A stretch of DNA of 64,000 nucleotides, taken from Chrysopilus asiliformis. Taxonomy: Eukaryota; Arthropoda; Insecta; Diptera; Rhagionidae. Each line of letters starts with the position of its first letter. The stretch's first letter is position 1. The stretch lies in the NCBI GenBank assembly GCA_964034945.1, contig OZ035960.1:65068470-65132469 (forward strand). The letters run 5' to 3'. The position numbers were made by a program, and so were the translations under genes. The notes beneath the pieces were generated by a model, which worked only from the letters and a program-made list of their open reading frames with translations, made no database searches and had not been told where the DNA came from. Below, piece by piece: positions 1 to 11,366 of the stretch.

Positions 1-419
1 AATAGCGTATTTAAAATTCGGCTTTTTTGGAGTGGCGTTAAATTTGCAACTAAAATAAATTACATACTTTCTAACCCTTAAGGCTAATCGTTTACATACT
101 TTCTAACCCTTAAGGCTAACTAAGAACTAAGATCGACTCCAAAAATTTTGTTGTCAAACAGATTAACTATAGACACGGCTCTTAGAAGCACCAAAACTAA
201 GTTCTTTTATGTCCCAAATTGGATTCCCTATTTTTAAGCAATCGCTATAAAAAAGCCCACTGTCTCATATGTTACTATTTTTTGTAGAAATCTATCCTAT
301 TTTTTGTCTCCATGTACAAACTGATTTTGTGCGAAACTTGACAATAGAAATTTTACAACGATTTTATTTAGTGTAAATTTAACGCCACTCCAAAAAAGCC
401 GAATTTTAAATACGCTATT
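1..419. mobile_element. MITE with 45-bp perfect terminal inverted repeats
   Basis: Bases 1-45 and 375-419 are exact reverse complements (outer end AATAGCGTATTT). A 28-bp segment is repeated in tandem at 60-87 and 92-119 (period 32). No coding capacity is seen between the arms, so this is a non-autonomous DNA transposon. The window begins at the first base of the left arm, so the left target-site duplication cannot be checked and the superfamily is unassigned. The perfect arms suggest recent activity. Confidence 0.85.
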
Positions 420-1290
420 AATGGACATAGTTTGAAATTATTTTTTTCTTTTTAGTGATTTTTTCTCTTTTCAGTTTTTTTTAAAGTAGGTTTTTATAAC
501 ATAAGTTAATAACTTTGTGCAAGATTTTATGCATTTTCAAAACTTGCGGATATGGTTTTTAGCATAAACTATTGCTGTGGGTTTGAATAACCCTTCCGGA
601 GCTTGGAAACGAACAAAATCATTTTACATTGATTTTTCTGTTAAAATGTTGATAGAACTCCAATTAGAATTCAAACTATAGATTTATTTTGGTCTTTAGA
701 ACCTTTTTGGTTCAAAGTATTTTTCAAAAAATCCTAAAATCTTTTTTATTTGTATGGGGGAGGGGAGAGCAAATATTCCGATTTACCCACTGACTAGGGC
801 AAATCAAATTTTTATGTCATGCTAAACACACTACTGTAACTAATTTTTTGATCGGGCGATTTGTTCTATGCTTTAGAAATGGTATACTAACTCTAAAAAC
901 ATTTTTATATAGAAAAAAGTTTCCGGTTTATACAAAAAAAATTAAGTCCGGGTTCGCGTTAAGCAGGTTCCGGCTTATCCAGATTCATGGAAAACCACTT
1001 CAAAATCACGGGACTTGAAAACTATTCGGCTTAGGTAGGTTTCCGGCTTATACAGGGCCCGGCTTATACAGGTTTAACTGTATCTAAAAAATCTAAGGAA
1101 TGGTCCATTCGATGTGAAAAATAATAAATTTGATTTCATAATTTTACTCAAATAAACCTTCATAAGTTTTAATGAATTGAAGTTTTTCATTAAAACTTAT
1201 GTAAATAAGTTAGTTTTTCAATACTCTGCCGTTGTTGGAAATTTAACTTTAATGATTAATTATAAGCGGAAAATTTTGACAAAGCTATTA
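420..1290. other. No gene; AT-rich flank with a pogo/Tigger-like right terminus
   Basis: No convincing coding sequence. From about 960 to 1080 the motif CCGGCTTATMCAG occurs three times (near 970, 1043 and 1060), and the block stops at ...GTTTAACTG followed by TA at 1081. Repeats of this type at a TA-flanked end are typical of pogo/Tigger-type Tc1-mariner elements. No matching left end is visible, so this is a truncated terminus at best. Confidence 0.4.
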
Positions 1291-1301
1291 TTATATTGTA
1301 T

Positions 1302-1427
1302 TTTCCCATTCGACCTGCGTTTTCCATGACCATCAACAAATCTCAAGGCCAGACATTTGACAAAGTGGGGATTGTGTTGTACGAGCCCATTTTCTTCCAC
1401 GGGCAAATATACGTTGTCCTCTCAGGT
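1302..1427 (+). pseudogene. Helitron/PIF1-type helicase C-terminal fragment
   Basis: The plus strand encodes about 42 residues with the C-terminal signature of PIF1/Helitron helicases: [18 protein letters not shown], then HGQIYVVLS. This covers helicase motifs V and VI, including the T-x-N-K-S-Q-G-Q box. The usual arginine after VALS is lost. No upstream helicase domains are present, and a mini-me/DINE-like element begins 34 bp further on. It is a dead scrap of a rolling-circle transposon on the opposite strand from the large Helitron at 4-12 kb, so it is probably a separate insertion. Confidence 0.75.
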
Positions 1428-1460
1428 AATTTATTTGTGTCAATAGCTAGAATTTTGTTG

Positions 1461-2051
1461 TTATACCCGTATGGTGAAACCAAAGGGTATATTAACTTTG
1501 CCTTACCGTTTGTAACGCCAAGATCCCGTCATCGCACAAAAAAATGAATTACACCAGTGTGTTTAGAACGATGAAAAAAGTTGAATTTAGCATGTCCGTC
1601 CGTCTGTCTGTCCGTCTGTCCGTCTGTCCGTCTGTCTGTCCGTCTGTCTGTCCGTCTGTCTGTGGCGCGGATTGCGGGCGCACGGATTGAGCTAGAGACT
1701 TGAAATTTTGCGCAGATTGGTTTTTCGTAAAATGCAAGGCTAAGTTCGTTAATGGGCAAAAATGGACCATTAGGGGGGGTACCCCCCATACGAACGAAAA
1801 CGGTTTTTGTGAATATCTCAAAAACGGTGCATCTTATCAAAAAAGTCCAAGAATAAAAGTTATTTAGGATATGATTCTACATAAAACTCCCATACATCAA
1901 AATCCGATTGGAATAAATTTTAAAAAATCTTATTGGAAAGTTTGACTTCAAAGTGGAATTTTGGTACAACTGTTCGAATTTTGATACGAATATCACCATA
2001 CGGGTCTCCAATGATTGCCAGATTGGCAATTATAGCTTTTGTTATGTTTTT
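1461..2051 (+). mobile_element. Mini-me/DINE-1-like non-autonomous element, copy A (full length)
   Basis: Reference copy of the commonest repeat in the window. It starts with a hairpin (TATACCCGTATGG...AAAGGGTATA, 1462-1491). It then has a conserved block, a GTCC/GTCT microsatellite (about 1597-1662) and a core that includes the short palindrome GGGGGGGTACCCCCC. It ends in a subterminal inverted copy of ACCCGTATGGTGA followed by the stem-loop TTGCCAGATTGGCAA and TATAGCTTTTGTTATGTTTT. Known mini-me/DINE-1 (Helentron-associated) elements of flies have this architecture: subterminal inverted repeats, GTCY microsatellite and 3' stem-loop. Assignment is by structure, not by alignment. Confidence 0.8.
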
Positions 2052-2532
2052 AATTTCAACTTTTCTTATGTCTAAAAAGGTCTTGAAAATTGAAATAAAA
2101 TATAGAAATGCTTTTCCCAGGGAGATTTACTAACCATGCCAATCGCGAATATCTAAATATGTGTGAATGTGTATAAACATGTGTGAATGTGTATAAAAAT
2201 GTGTAGATGTTGGAGTTATAGAATTCAAAATACAATAATTTATACAATTAAAAAAGGTATGGCACAGTAAAATTGTATACATTTTTTTGAAGTCATACTG
2301 TTTTTTATTAAAGTAAATAACCCGATTGATACATTATTTAAAAAAAACTCATGTTAATGATGAATATAGGGCCTAACTAGTCTCTACGAGGCTTACTATT
2401 ACCTCCTTGTGTCACACAATATGTACGTCGATCAAAGTTTAAAGACAACCTATGTTAGAATAGAACAGATTGTGTAAAAAATTATAACTAAAATACGAAA
2501 AACTTAAATATGGTGAAATTTTAAGGTGAAAC
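2052..2532. other. No gene; short tandem repeats
   Basis: AT-rich. A 20-bp unit (GTGTGAATGTGTATAAACAT) is repeated about 2.5 times at 2161-2210. A fragment near 2375-2400 (CTCTACGAGGCTTAC) resembles the arms of the inverted repeat that follows, so this may be its degraded outer part. No coding sequence is supported. Confidence 0.5.
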
Positions 2533-3622
2533 TAGCTTGGCCTTAGCTTGGCCCCAGATTGACCAAATAGTGGCGCTTTTAATGCGAAACTAGCCTCTAC
2601 GAGGCCTGCTCTAAAGTTATCATGTCACAAACCGTTGTTTGGAGAAAAAGTAGTAAGTGCTAGAAGACCGCAAAATATTTACTTCTATCTTCGGTAATAC
2701 AGTCACTTTGCCCAATAATTTTGTATGAACTGAAACTCAGTGACTGCAAAATACAGTGGAGGCCCAATATATCGACCTACATATATAATGTTCAGCCCGT
2801 ACGTTAAATCGGGTTCGTTATAACGAAATGCGCATTAAATATCCACATATGTTTTTATGAACATTATCATAATGAGATTTTAGATTGAGGGAAATTTTAA
2901 TACGATTTATTCTTAAGTGGGATAATGCTTTAATGTATGTATAAGCGTTACAAATCCCACTTAAACTGATTACATTACCTTAAAAGGTTAATTTTTCGCG
3001 ACGGTTTCACGTATAACACACATTATTTACGAAACAAATAGTTTTTCATTATATAGAATAACAAAATTTTTCGTCTTTCACTATAGAGATGCTAATAATA
3101 ATAATAATAATAATAATATAATAATATAATAATAATACGTAATAATAATTCGAAACTGCTGTTCGCTATACTGGACGTTCGTTATATAGGTATACAATAT
3201 AGTGGACGCCCGGAAGGGAAATTTTTTCTTCGCGGGTAAAAATATCTGTAACGGTTCTCGAAATATTTGAAAAAATTGTTCACATAAGATATTTCAGTAA
3301 ATTCAATCAAACGAAAAACTTAAATATTGACCAATTTTAAAATAAAACTAGCTTGGCCTGAGCTTGGCCAAACAGTGGGCTTTTAGTACGAAACTAGCGT
3401 CTACGAGTGATAACCTACCCTAGAGTTATCACGTTACAAACTATTTTTTGGGAGAAAAATCCTAAGTGCTGGCAAAATCTTTTGCGGTCTTCTAGCACTT
3501 ACTACTTTTTCTCCAAACAACGGTTTGTGACATGATAACTTTAGAGCAGGCCTCGTAGAGGCTAGTTTCGCATTAAAAGCGCCACTATTTGGTCAATCTG
3601 GGGCCAAGCTAAGGCCAAGCTA
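2533..3622. mobile_element. Foldback-type element with 143-bp inverted repeats
   Basis: Bases 2533-2675 and 3480-3622 are nearly perfect reverse complements of equal length (outer end TAGCTTGGCCTTAGCTTGGCC). The 0.8-kb spacer holds a third, diverged and inverted relative of the arm at about 3335-3470 (TAGCTTGGCCTGAGCTTGGCC) and an AAT-type microsatellite. No transposase is seen. Most likely a non-autonomous DNA element. No clear target duplication was found by eye. Confidence 0.75.
3092..3149. repeat. AAT/ATA microsatellite
   Basis: About 58 bp of imperfect AAT repeats with one interrupted stretch, in the loop of the inverted-repeat element. Confidence 0.9.
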
Positions 3623-4028
3623 ACATAACAAAATATCCTAAACAATGCTTTAATGTAACCCTAATCTTATAACACAGGTTTTGTTCAGATATCACCACAA
3701 ACTATCGAGTTTCATCGATTACAAATTTGTTATCATGGCAGCAAGCCGATTTTCTAATTTGTACCCCCATTACCAAAATCCAAGACGTATCCACGTCAAA
3801 AATTTTTTTATCCTTTTTAGTAATTTTGTATTTGACTTGTATGTTTATTTATATTTGTACAGCGCTTATAATTTATATATATTTTTCGATATTTCTAAGA
3901 ATAACACTGTGGGATTCATATTCAACGTTGGCCGAAGCCATTCAATCCTAAATCCTATATATTTGTTGGGGGGTAAATTTTCATGCGCTTCATTTCAACT
4001 AACGCATCATTGTTGCAAGGCTTAGTTC
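3623..4028. other. No gene seen; probable 3' flank of the decayed Helitron
   Basis: Contains only frame-limited AT-rich ORFs with no recognisable protein. A Helitron 3' end (CTRR with an upstream hairpin) would be expected here, but I cannot place it. Confidence 0.4.
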
Positions 4029-4714
4029 CGGTTAACTTAGAGCAGTCCAAATAATCTATTTGCAGACCATCCAAAGATCTAACTCTACTAATATGCCTGA
4101 CCATCTGCGAAGAGCTTAGAGCCTAAATATACTACACCGTAGTCTATAGTTCTACCTTGCATTTTATGCACTGTTGAGGCCCATGATAATATCAGCGGAA
4201 GCATTCTTCTTTCTGCAGTACCGTAGCTGTATTTTGCTGGGAATTGTACTGATTTTGGTTGTATTAGGTGGATTCCGTCTTTACCAAAAATCTCCTCTAA
4301 CTGAGGAGATGTCTGCATCATATAATTGTGCTCTGCGATAGTGTGGCCAGATGATTTCCGTTATATTTCCTATTGCACCGTTGACCAATCCTTTAGCGAC
4401 ATCGATGTTAGATCTCAACATCACTTTGGCTCCCACAAATATCTCCAGCTCCTTCGGCAAGCCTCCAGTTTTGTTAATATCAGCTGATAATAGATCGTTT
4501 AAATCCACATTTCTGATATTTCGTGTTGCATCTACCAGTTGGTCCTGTGCTATAATTTTGAATATTTCGGCATTTTGTTCTCTGAAGCGTTGCATGACTG
4601 CTTTGTTATGGTCATTTACTTGTTGATTTGTTGGGTAGATGCGCAAAGCCTTCTCTAATGAAAATTCGCCAGTTGCTTCATTATTTACTTTGCCCAGTAA
4701 TACCGCCATATGCT
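4029..4714 (-). pseudogene. Helitron helicase, C-terminal half (decayed)
   Basis: Reads from 4714 down. It shows IYPTNQQVNDHN (nucleotide/DNA-binding helicase region), IFVGAKVMLRSNIDVAKGLV (the conserved A-K-V-M-L-x-x-N-I-D segment), [10 protein letters not shown] and [12 protein letters not shown] (motif V). A frameshift lies at about 4281-4321. The final VALSRV box is partly deleted after FADGQAY, though SLDGLQIDYLDCSKL can still be read in another frame down to about 4029. It is the direct continuation of the helicase at 7325-7967, from which it is separated by an insertion. Confidence 0.88.
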
Positions 4715-4827
4715 CAGGGGTGGCTTCATGTAACTTATTTTCGATCGACTAATTGGTCGAAGGAAACTTTTCGTCGACCAAAACTGATTAAACAGGAGGA
4801 CACTTACTCTGGTGCACACGATATAAG

Positions 4828-5042
4828 AGTCTTTTCTGGGTAATTTGGGGTCGCTGAATCCGAATCTGGCAGTAGTTTGGCTGTACCAGCTTTACTTTTT
4901 CAGATATGAAGGAAAAAATAATTCTTGATTTCCAGATTATAAACATTTATGAGTTACTCACCATATCGGAAAAATCAGAGCTGGTACAGCCAAACCACTG
5001 CCAGATTCGGATTCAGCGACCCCAAATTACCCAGAAAAGACT
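4828..5042. mobile_element. Palindromic MITE nested in the Harbinger-like element
   Basis: Arms of about 63 bp (4828-4890 and 4980-5042; outer end AGTCTTTTCTGGG) match with one mismatch. They interrupt the left inverted repeat of the host element; the uninterrupted right arm at about 7180-7218 acts as the empty-site control. The arm contains GGGGTCGCTGAATCCGAATCT, the same phrase as in the 121-bp minisatellites at 12.6, 37.7 and 54.3 kb, so these repeats are related. Confidence 0.75.
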
Positions 5043-5476
5043 TATATCAAAGAATAGGTATCTGAAGAAGCGAAAGAAAGGACAAAATTTTTTGATGAGT
5101 GGAGAGTCCGTCCGATAAAACTATAGCTGTCGTCTTGTCTGCATAAGAACACGAAATTCAATGTGTATGTGAGACAAGATGTCGGAATTGAGAGAATTAT
5201 CATATGGGGGGTTGCCAGATGAACATTTGGCAAATTATAAATTTAAAAAATATTGAATCTAAATTCATGCTAAAAAAATTTAAATAATCTAACCAAGGCA
5301 TAAATTAATATGTGATTTTCCACACCACCTTCAGCTAAATTCTCACTTCTTCATGCAGCAACCATAACGAATTTAATAAAAATCTATTGCTTGGCTTTTA
5401 GTTTTATAACAACTTTAAACAATATGTTTATTAAATGAATTAGTTTATAGTTTTATGAAGCTCTTATACTAAGTTC

Positions 5477-6071
5477 AGACCGACACAAAATCACGTAATT
5501 TTACGAAATGATTTAGAACTTAAACCAAAGTGTTCACACAGAGATTAAGGTAATTTTGTTTCACATTTCAACTACAGGATTGCTATGAATTTTAGTGTAG
5601 GATTGCTATAAATTTTAGTAATATGATGAATAATACAATTCAAAACATCGATGAAATATGTGCAAACAGAATTAGACACTTTAGACGACAATGGAAATTA
5701 TCTGTAATGAAAATAAACAATTATTTTCCATTTCATATCTAATCGCATCAAAAACAAGTCAATTTTTTTTTGCCCCGCGTAAGTTGTTTACTAATATATC
5801 CTTTTCGCGTGCGGAACACGGCTTCTTTTTCTTATATCTCCGTCGTTCCAATCCAGCACAAATGTCAAAACTGATGTACTCAAGAGAGCTGAATGAGTGA
5901 TGCAGGGTTGTATTCATTGTTTTTGCTTGATTTCGTTCGTAATTTTATGGAACTTGCATACTTTTAGTGATTTTTGAAAACAGGTTAATGTACTGGAAAT
6001 CTCGTGGTTTCGAGGAAGATTTCGTTCAAAATTACGAAAATCTTCAAAATTACGTGATTTTGTGTCGGTCT
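5477..6071. mobile_element. Nested MITE with 26-bp inverted ends
   Basis: Bases 5477-5502 and 6046-6071 are perfect reverse complements (AGACCGACACAAAATCACG...). The 595-bp interval has only short ORFs without recognisable domains. No clear target duplication is visible at these borders, so the true ends may lie slightly outside. Confidence 0.6.
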
Positions 6072-7324
6072 TTTTCCGAAGACGATTTGCGGAACAAAAC
6101 ATTCTTTCGTGGAAATGAAGTTCGCAAACACGATCAATGCAAGTGCCGTTTATGTTTATCAAATCTTGCCGATTTATCGAAGTTAGCCAAATTTTTTTCC
6201 TAAGATAAATTTAAGGATTTATTTTAAAGGAACATTATATTTTAGAAACCGAAATTATCAAATTTCATGTATTTAAAATAAAGCACAATAGTAAGGAATT
6301 GCCTTTTAAATTTGTCGCGCTTAATTTCAACTACAAAAGAAAACACCTGGCAATACTACTCAAATACCGCTTTGACTTTGACAGTTCAAAACAACAGTTC
6401 AAAACAAACTCCGGTGTCGCGGAAATTTAGTAAATTTTATCGGTAAATATATCGATTCCAAAACATAAAATTGTGATTTCACGTTGCGACGTATTTCAAT
6501 TTGATGTAAGTGTTGTTTTTTTCGCCAAGTGTTGTTTTTTTATTCGCATTTTTAGAAGAAAACCAAAAATTTACCTTTCCATCGGTATCGGAAGCCTGAA
6601 AAATTTTCTTTCTGGGTTTTTCTTGAAACATTCGGTGCCAAATAAACATTCGGTGACAATGCATTTTAAAAATTTTATTCGTGGCATTTTTCAGTGCGGA
6701 AACCTATTTTTGTGCAGTGAAAAACATACGAAAAATGATTTGTTCAATGCCTCAACAAAATGTAAACAAATGGGGCCAGCCGCATTATGTTTGTGTTTGT
6801 GATGAGAGAAAATTTCGTGTTTAAGGTGAGCCAATAAGCTGCTGTTTATGTCACAGCAATTTAAGAAAAAAAAACAGCTTAACGCAGCTTTTTAACAAAA
6901 ATTTCATTTAAAAATTACTCGTGGACCTTCTTTGCTTATAGTTCGGTTACTAAATACAGTTTTTATGTAAAAAAAAATGTGATTTTCGAATTTTGATCTC
7001 AAAATATTCGGTCATTTGGATCACCCTCTCACATTGCATAAACTCCATGATTTTTTGTTTTTTTGCAGAGACCATTTAAGTGTGCATGACAGAAAGAGAC
7101 TTACCTTTTGCCTGCACATTTAAAACGTTTTTTTCTATATCGCATATGCTCACTCTAACGTGGGTTATGAGAATTTCGGTTTCTTTCGCTTCTTCAGATA
7201 CTTATTCTTTGCTTATATCGTGTGCACCAGAGTGAGTGTCCTCCTGTTTAATCAGTTTTGGTCGACGAAAAATTTCCTTCGACCAATTAGTCGATCGAAA
7301 ATAAGTTACATGAAGCCACCCCAG

Positions 7325-8265
7325 GACGAAGTTCTCCAACTCGCAGTGAATTAAGAATATCTGCGAATGTGGCGTCTTCATGTTGTCTCATATTCTGCTG
7401 CAATTCAACCGATGTGAATAGCCGCCACAAGTTCGTTGCGGGAGCTAATCTAGTTGGTTGGTTGAACACTTGATTTCCTCTAACTGGCGGCAATTGCATC
7501 AAGTCACCGAAGAGTAGCACGTCGATTCCCCCGAAAAGGTCTTCGCTATTTTTTAGTTGTTTCAGGCGTGAGTCTATCATGCATAACATCTCGTAGGGGA
7601 CCATGGAGATCTCATCTATGAAGAGGAACTCAATGTTTTTCCATTGCAGACGCATGGTTCTGAGGAAGTTGCCAGTCAGATGTGGCATGTTGACAAGTCT
7701 ACCATCTTTCTGAACTGGCAACTTTAGCAGACTGTGCAATGTAGTTCCGCCTACTATTCGCGCTGCTACTCCAGTAAGGGCTCCAACTTTGACCGCTTCC
7801 TTTCCATAACATCGGTTGACTTGGTTCTTGAGAACGTTGAACACGAATGTCTTGCCGGTACCTGCTCCACCTGTGAGGAACAGTCTCTGTCGATGGTAAC
7901 TTCCGTTGATTCGTTCTTGTATGCTGCGAGTTACATTGATAAATATTTCTCGTTGGCCTAGATTCATCGCTTGTTGTGCGGTCTGGAACTGTTAATCACT
8001 CATTGCCTGATCCGGAAGTTCTTCTTCTAATTCCTGTTCCATATCAATTGGTAGTACCTAGTCTAGGATCTTGAATGCATGTGCCTGGTTAAATGCATTC
8101 TCCAGTTGCCTATCTCGCTCTCTGAATTGCTCCATGAGCTTACTAATTTCTTTCAGGCGTTCTTCACGTGCAAGGAAGGCTTCTCTTGCTGTGCCGAAGT
8201 CTTCTAGGAGCTCATCTTCTAATCGATATGGCATGTATTGTACAAGGAGACTATAGTAGTAGTTC
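7325..8265 (-). pseudogene. Helitron helicase, N-terminal half (Walker A/B)
   Basis: The main open stretch is 7967-7325. It contains LTGGAGTGKTFVF (Walker A), LTGVAARIVGGTTLHSL (motif Ia), EFLFIDEISMV (Walker B), LLFGDLMQLPPV (motif III) and ELQQNMRQHED (motif IV). This is a PIF1-superfamily 5'-3' helicase, which unwinds DNA during rolling-circle transposition. The segment 8256-7968 is the Rep-helicase linker (charged, E/R-rich), interrupted by stops. The frame ends abruptly at the insertion border after LNSLRVGELR and resumes at 4714. Confidence 0.9.
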
Positions 8266-9242
8266 TCAAGATCTGCAGAAGCAACAAAGTGTGGTACTCG
8301 TATTACTGCTGGAACATTTCTTATAATTGTCTGTGAGTCGAATTAATTTCCTTCGTTGGTGTTGTTCAGGTTCGGAAGCATCCTCCTCCTCATCCTCATA
8401 TTGTTTGTTATAGTATGGTTCGAAGAGCATTGCAAACTCAGTCAAGCTCATGTTGTCGAAGTCATAATCTTCATGTTGCAGTGGACGCTTCTCATATCTC
8501 TCGAAGATGTTGCTGCAGTATCCAGTAGCTCTATTGAACTCATCAAATCTCAGCACTCTGTAACGTTGATATGGCTTGCGAGTATTGAGAAATACAAATT
8601 TTCTTGAGCTATTACGGATATTGATGTGACTGAGTCTGTAGGCGCATTCAGAAGCTGAGACTTGTCGTTCCTTCAGTATTCGCATACAGATTTTGAAGAG
8701 TTTTCTTGAAATATCTGACTCTTCCCGCTGTATGAGACGAATTGCTTGTGCAATGCTGGCGTGGAGTTCAGTAGGTTCTGACTTTGACATGTACTTGGCG
8801 ATGTAGAATGCTATCGCCTCGTTAGATCCACATCGCTGGATGTCCATATTACCTTTAGCTTCAAGAGTTGTGGGTTGTAGTTGTTGATCCATCGATCTTC
8901 CTTTCGACGTTTCAACAGGCATATTCGTCCTCCACTTCTCACGAAGTCATCTGATGAATGGGCGACGATACGGGTCTCAGAACATTCTTGACGGGGGAAG
9001 CTAAATCTACATGTTGATGTTCCAGTCTTGTAACATGTATGTGTGTGGTGATGAATCTGGCATTTCTTTACAAGCTCATATAAGTCTGTATCCTCTGGTA
9101 GCATCTCAGAGGAACACACTTTGTCAAGTTGTTGGATGCCCTGCACAGTGTCAAAGGATCTGTGATCCTTAATCCATGTTAACATATGAAGATGTGGACT
9201 ACCGCGATTTTGAAACTCTATTCTCCACCAGTAATCCTCCAC
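8266..9242 (-). pseudogene. Helitron Rep (HUH endonuclease) domain
   Basis: From 9242 down, the protein has WRIEFQNRGSPHLHML: the HUH motif H-x-H of rolling-circle replication initiators, which binds the metal ion. After a frameshift in the 8811-8922 overlap comes AIAFYIAKYMSKSEP, the paired-tyrosine motif that would cut and join DNA strands. Both catalytic motifs survive, but the frameshift separates them. The later part (NIRNSSRKFVFLNT, LTEFAMLFEPYYN) is the usual Rep-helicase linker. In-frame with the upstream 9243-9905 block but separated from it by a stop. Confidence 0.9.
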
Positions 9243-9905
9243 TTATCCTCCGAATACTTCATGATTGTTCTGGATAAACTTGATAAGGGCGTTGACTCTA
9301 ATCATGAAATGCCGGCTCATGACGACAGGATATTGCTCAATTAAGCGTTGCGTCGCTTGCATATCAAGTTCAGCGGGGTCATCATCAGGTCTTCCATCAG
9401 CTATGAGTAGAGCTTTTCTCATATCCAGCCAGTTGAGATCGTTGCAGCTGAAGGTTACGAAGTAGGTAGGTAGTCCCAAACATCTTATTTGTGCTATTAA
9501 CTCGTTCAGAGCTGTGCGCCAGTATGCTGATGATCCTCGCAAATTCTTCATATAGAGGTGGACATCTTCGATCCTTCCCTCTTGGCCTTCAATCTTCTTA
9601 CCGTATGCTGCAATTGTGGATTTAGCTCGATGATATTCAAACATGGATAATGCATAGAATAGGTAGTCGTTGCGTTCGAATCTTGTGTCGCTACCTAGTA
9701 TTCTATATTGGAAGTAGTCAAGCGGTGATATATTTACAGATCTGTTTTCCTTCAAGCCATTTCTACCATAGGGGAAAAGGTAGAACCATGCAAACTCTTC
9801 ATTCTCGATATTATCCTTTGTCTTGCGTATGATTTCGTTGGCATTCTCCGATATGTTTAATTCGTCATCCACATCTGGCTGGTTACAATCTATGGGAGCC
9901 ATCAA
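9243..9905 (-). pseudogene. Helitron-like N domain
   Basis: Starts in frame right after a TAA at 9906-9908 and ends at a stop at 9243-9245. It contains FAWFYLFPYGRNGLKENR, DYFQYRILGSDTRFERNDYL, RGSSAYWRTALNELIAQI and LPTYFVTFSCNDLNW. This is the conserved helitron-like N-terminal domain just ahead of the HUH motif. The two bounding stops show that the original long ORF has decayed by point mutation. Confidence 0.9.
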
Positions 9906-11366
9906 TTATGTTTGTATTGCTACTGACTCCATTTGTTCTACCTGGTGTACAATTGGTGTTGTCTCAAACTCTTGTGGTGGTATTCTCTCTACGTTGGATT
10001 CCAGGTCTTGTTCTATTATACTGTTGTCAGTCTTGAGTTGCACATCTATGTAATCCAAGGTGTACTGAACATTTCTTGAACGCGTAGCTCGCTTACAAAC
10101 TCGATGAAGCTCTTCGATATTGTCGCATTGTATGATGCAGTCCTTTCCATGTTCTGCACGGGCGCCTTTCGGTTCGCAGGAATGTGAATCCGTGAAGTAA
10201 TATTTGTTATCGTAATACAGTACTCCAAATGACTTTGATTCTGCTATTAGTATTCCTGCATTATGATTGGCAAATAGATTCCCCAAAGCTTGTCGTAGTG
10301 TGACGCCAATGGTATGATTCTCAGAATCTTCTAGACTTCCATAAAGTTCTGGATCTTCATTATAATTCATGGAGAATGTGTTGCCGAACATAATGAAGTC
10401 TGTCTTGATGACATCGAAGTTACGTACAGTTAAGTATCCACTATCAGAAATCGGATAAGCATTCGGATTGTTGTTTGAGGCTGTGTGTATGACTTCGTAC
10501 ATTTCATCAGCCTGGGTCATGTTCCCATCCAAGGTAACCTGGTTCCATAATCGTGGTGGAAGTATAACTGCTCGTACGATGTTTGATAATACCATTACAC
10601 AGCACTGTACTCCAGCCCATCTCGATGTGACGAAACTGTCTTGTGCTTGGTGCCATGAAGCTCGTAAAATTCTGGATATATCTCCAATTGATTTGTAGGC
10701 GCTTTCGTCTTGTAGCGTATTGATTGCTTCAGCTTGTGGTGGTGTATAAACAACTCGTATCAAATCTTGTTCATTAATTTCTACGTCTTGGTCGACATTG
10801 ACATCTCCGTATAATGGATTGTTAGCCATCAGCCACCGTAGCGCAGCCAGCAGTCTTGGCCTGCATATTGAGAACTCTCTTGAGATGCTTAGGTTCTCAA
10901 GATGTTCGGTTACAACGACAATTCCTGAATTCTGGGTCGATCTTGGTAGCATTTTTGGTAACTTCACACTAACTTCGAAGATATCCTGGGCAAAGAGTAC
11001 TGCTTGTCCACGGAAACCATATTGTCCAAATCGTCCGTCATACTTCACTACCTTAACAAATGGTGTTATTCTTGCCAATAGTCGCTGTTCGGCTTGTGAT
11101 AATATCCGAATTACTTCAGGTATATTCAGGTATATCTCCGGGTTGCACGGATATGTAGTCTTCTTGCTGGTTAGGTGAGTCTTACAGCGGTGGCACACGA
11201 GCAAACTTCGTTTCGATGACAACTCAGGTGGCAAGTATGTCCTGGCAACGACACTCGGTCTACATGTAGCGACTTGATTAGGATAGCATAGCTTGGTGCA
11301 AACTTCACAAATGCTAGCGCAGAATGTATTAATGGCTTTTTGAAATGTCGCAATCCCGGCATTCAA
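9906..11366 (-). pseudogene. Helitron N-terminal cysteine-rich and OTU-like region
   Basis: A 486-residue open block. Near the start are paired cysteines (CEVCTKLC at about 20, CHRCKTHL at about 58) preceding EVIRILSQAEQRLLARITPF, a typical Helitron pre-Rep segment. From about residue 320 on it reads HTIGVTLRQALGNLFANHNAG and then YYFTDSHSCEPKGAR. The D-S-H-S box resembles the histidine box of OTU/C76-like cysteine proteases found in some animal Helitron proteins. The protease assignment is an inference; the Helitron context is firm because the following block is in the same frame, separated only by one stop. Confidence 0.8.

Larger units (their letters stand above)
4718..7321. mobile_element. 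2.6-kb Harbinger-like non-autonomous DNA transposon in the Helitron helicase
   Basis: Inverted repeats of at least 105 bp (4718-4826 and 7216-7321; outer end GGGTGGCTTCATG) flank the insertion. CAG occurs on both sides (4715-4717 and 7322-7324). Removing the element with one CAG rejoins the helicase reading frame without a stop, which supports these borders. A 3-bp CWG-type duplication and a GGG start fit PIF/Harbinger, but no transposase or Myb-like ORF is recognisable. The left arm continues after a nested MITE (about 5046-5085 pairs with 7165-7212). Other internal sequence is AT-rich and non-coding. Confidence 0.8.

Noticed and set aside
3681..4025. 114-residue ORF
   Set aside because: AT-rich, no recognisable domain, overlapping a second ORF in another frame; likely chance.
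5914..6203. Overlapping 82- and 78-residue ORFs on opposite strands
   Set aside because: They lie at the inverted-repeat end of a nested MITE and match nothing recognisable.
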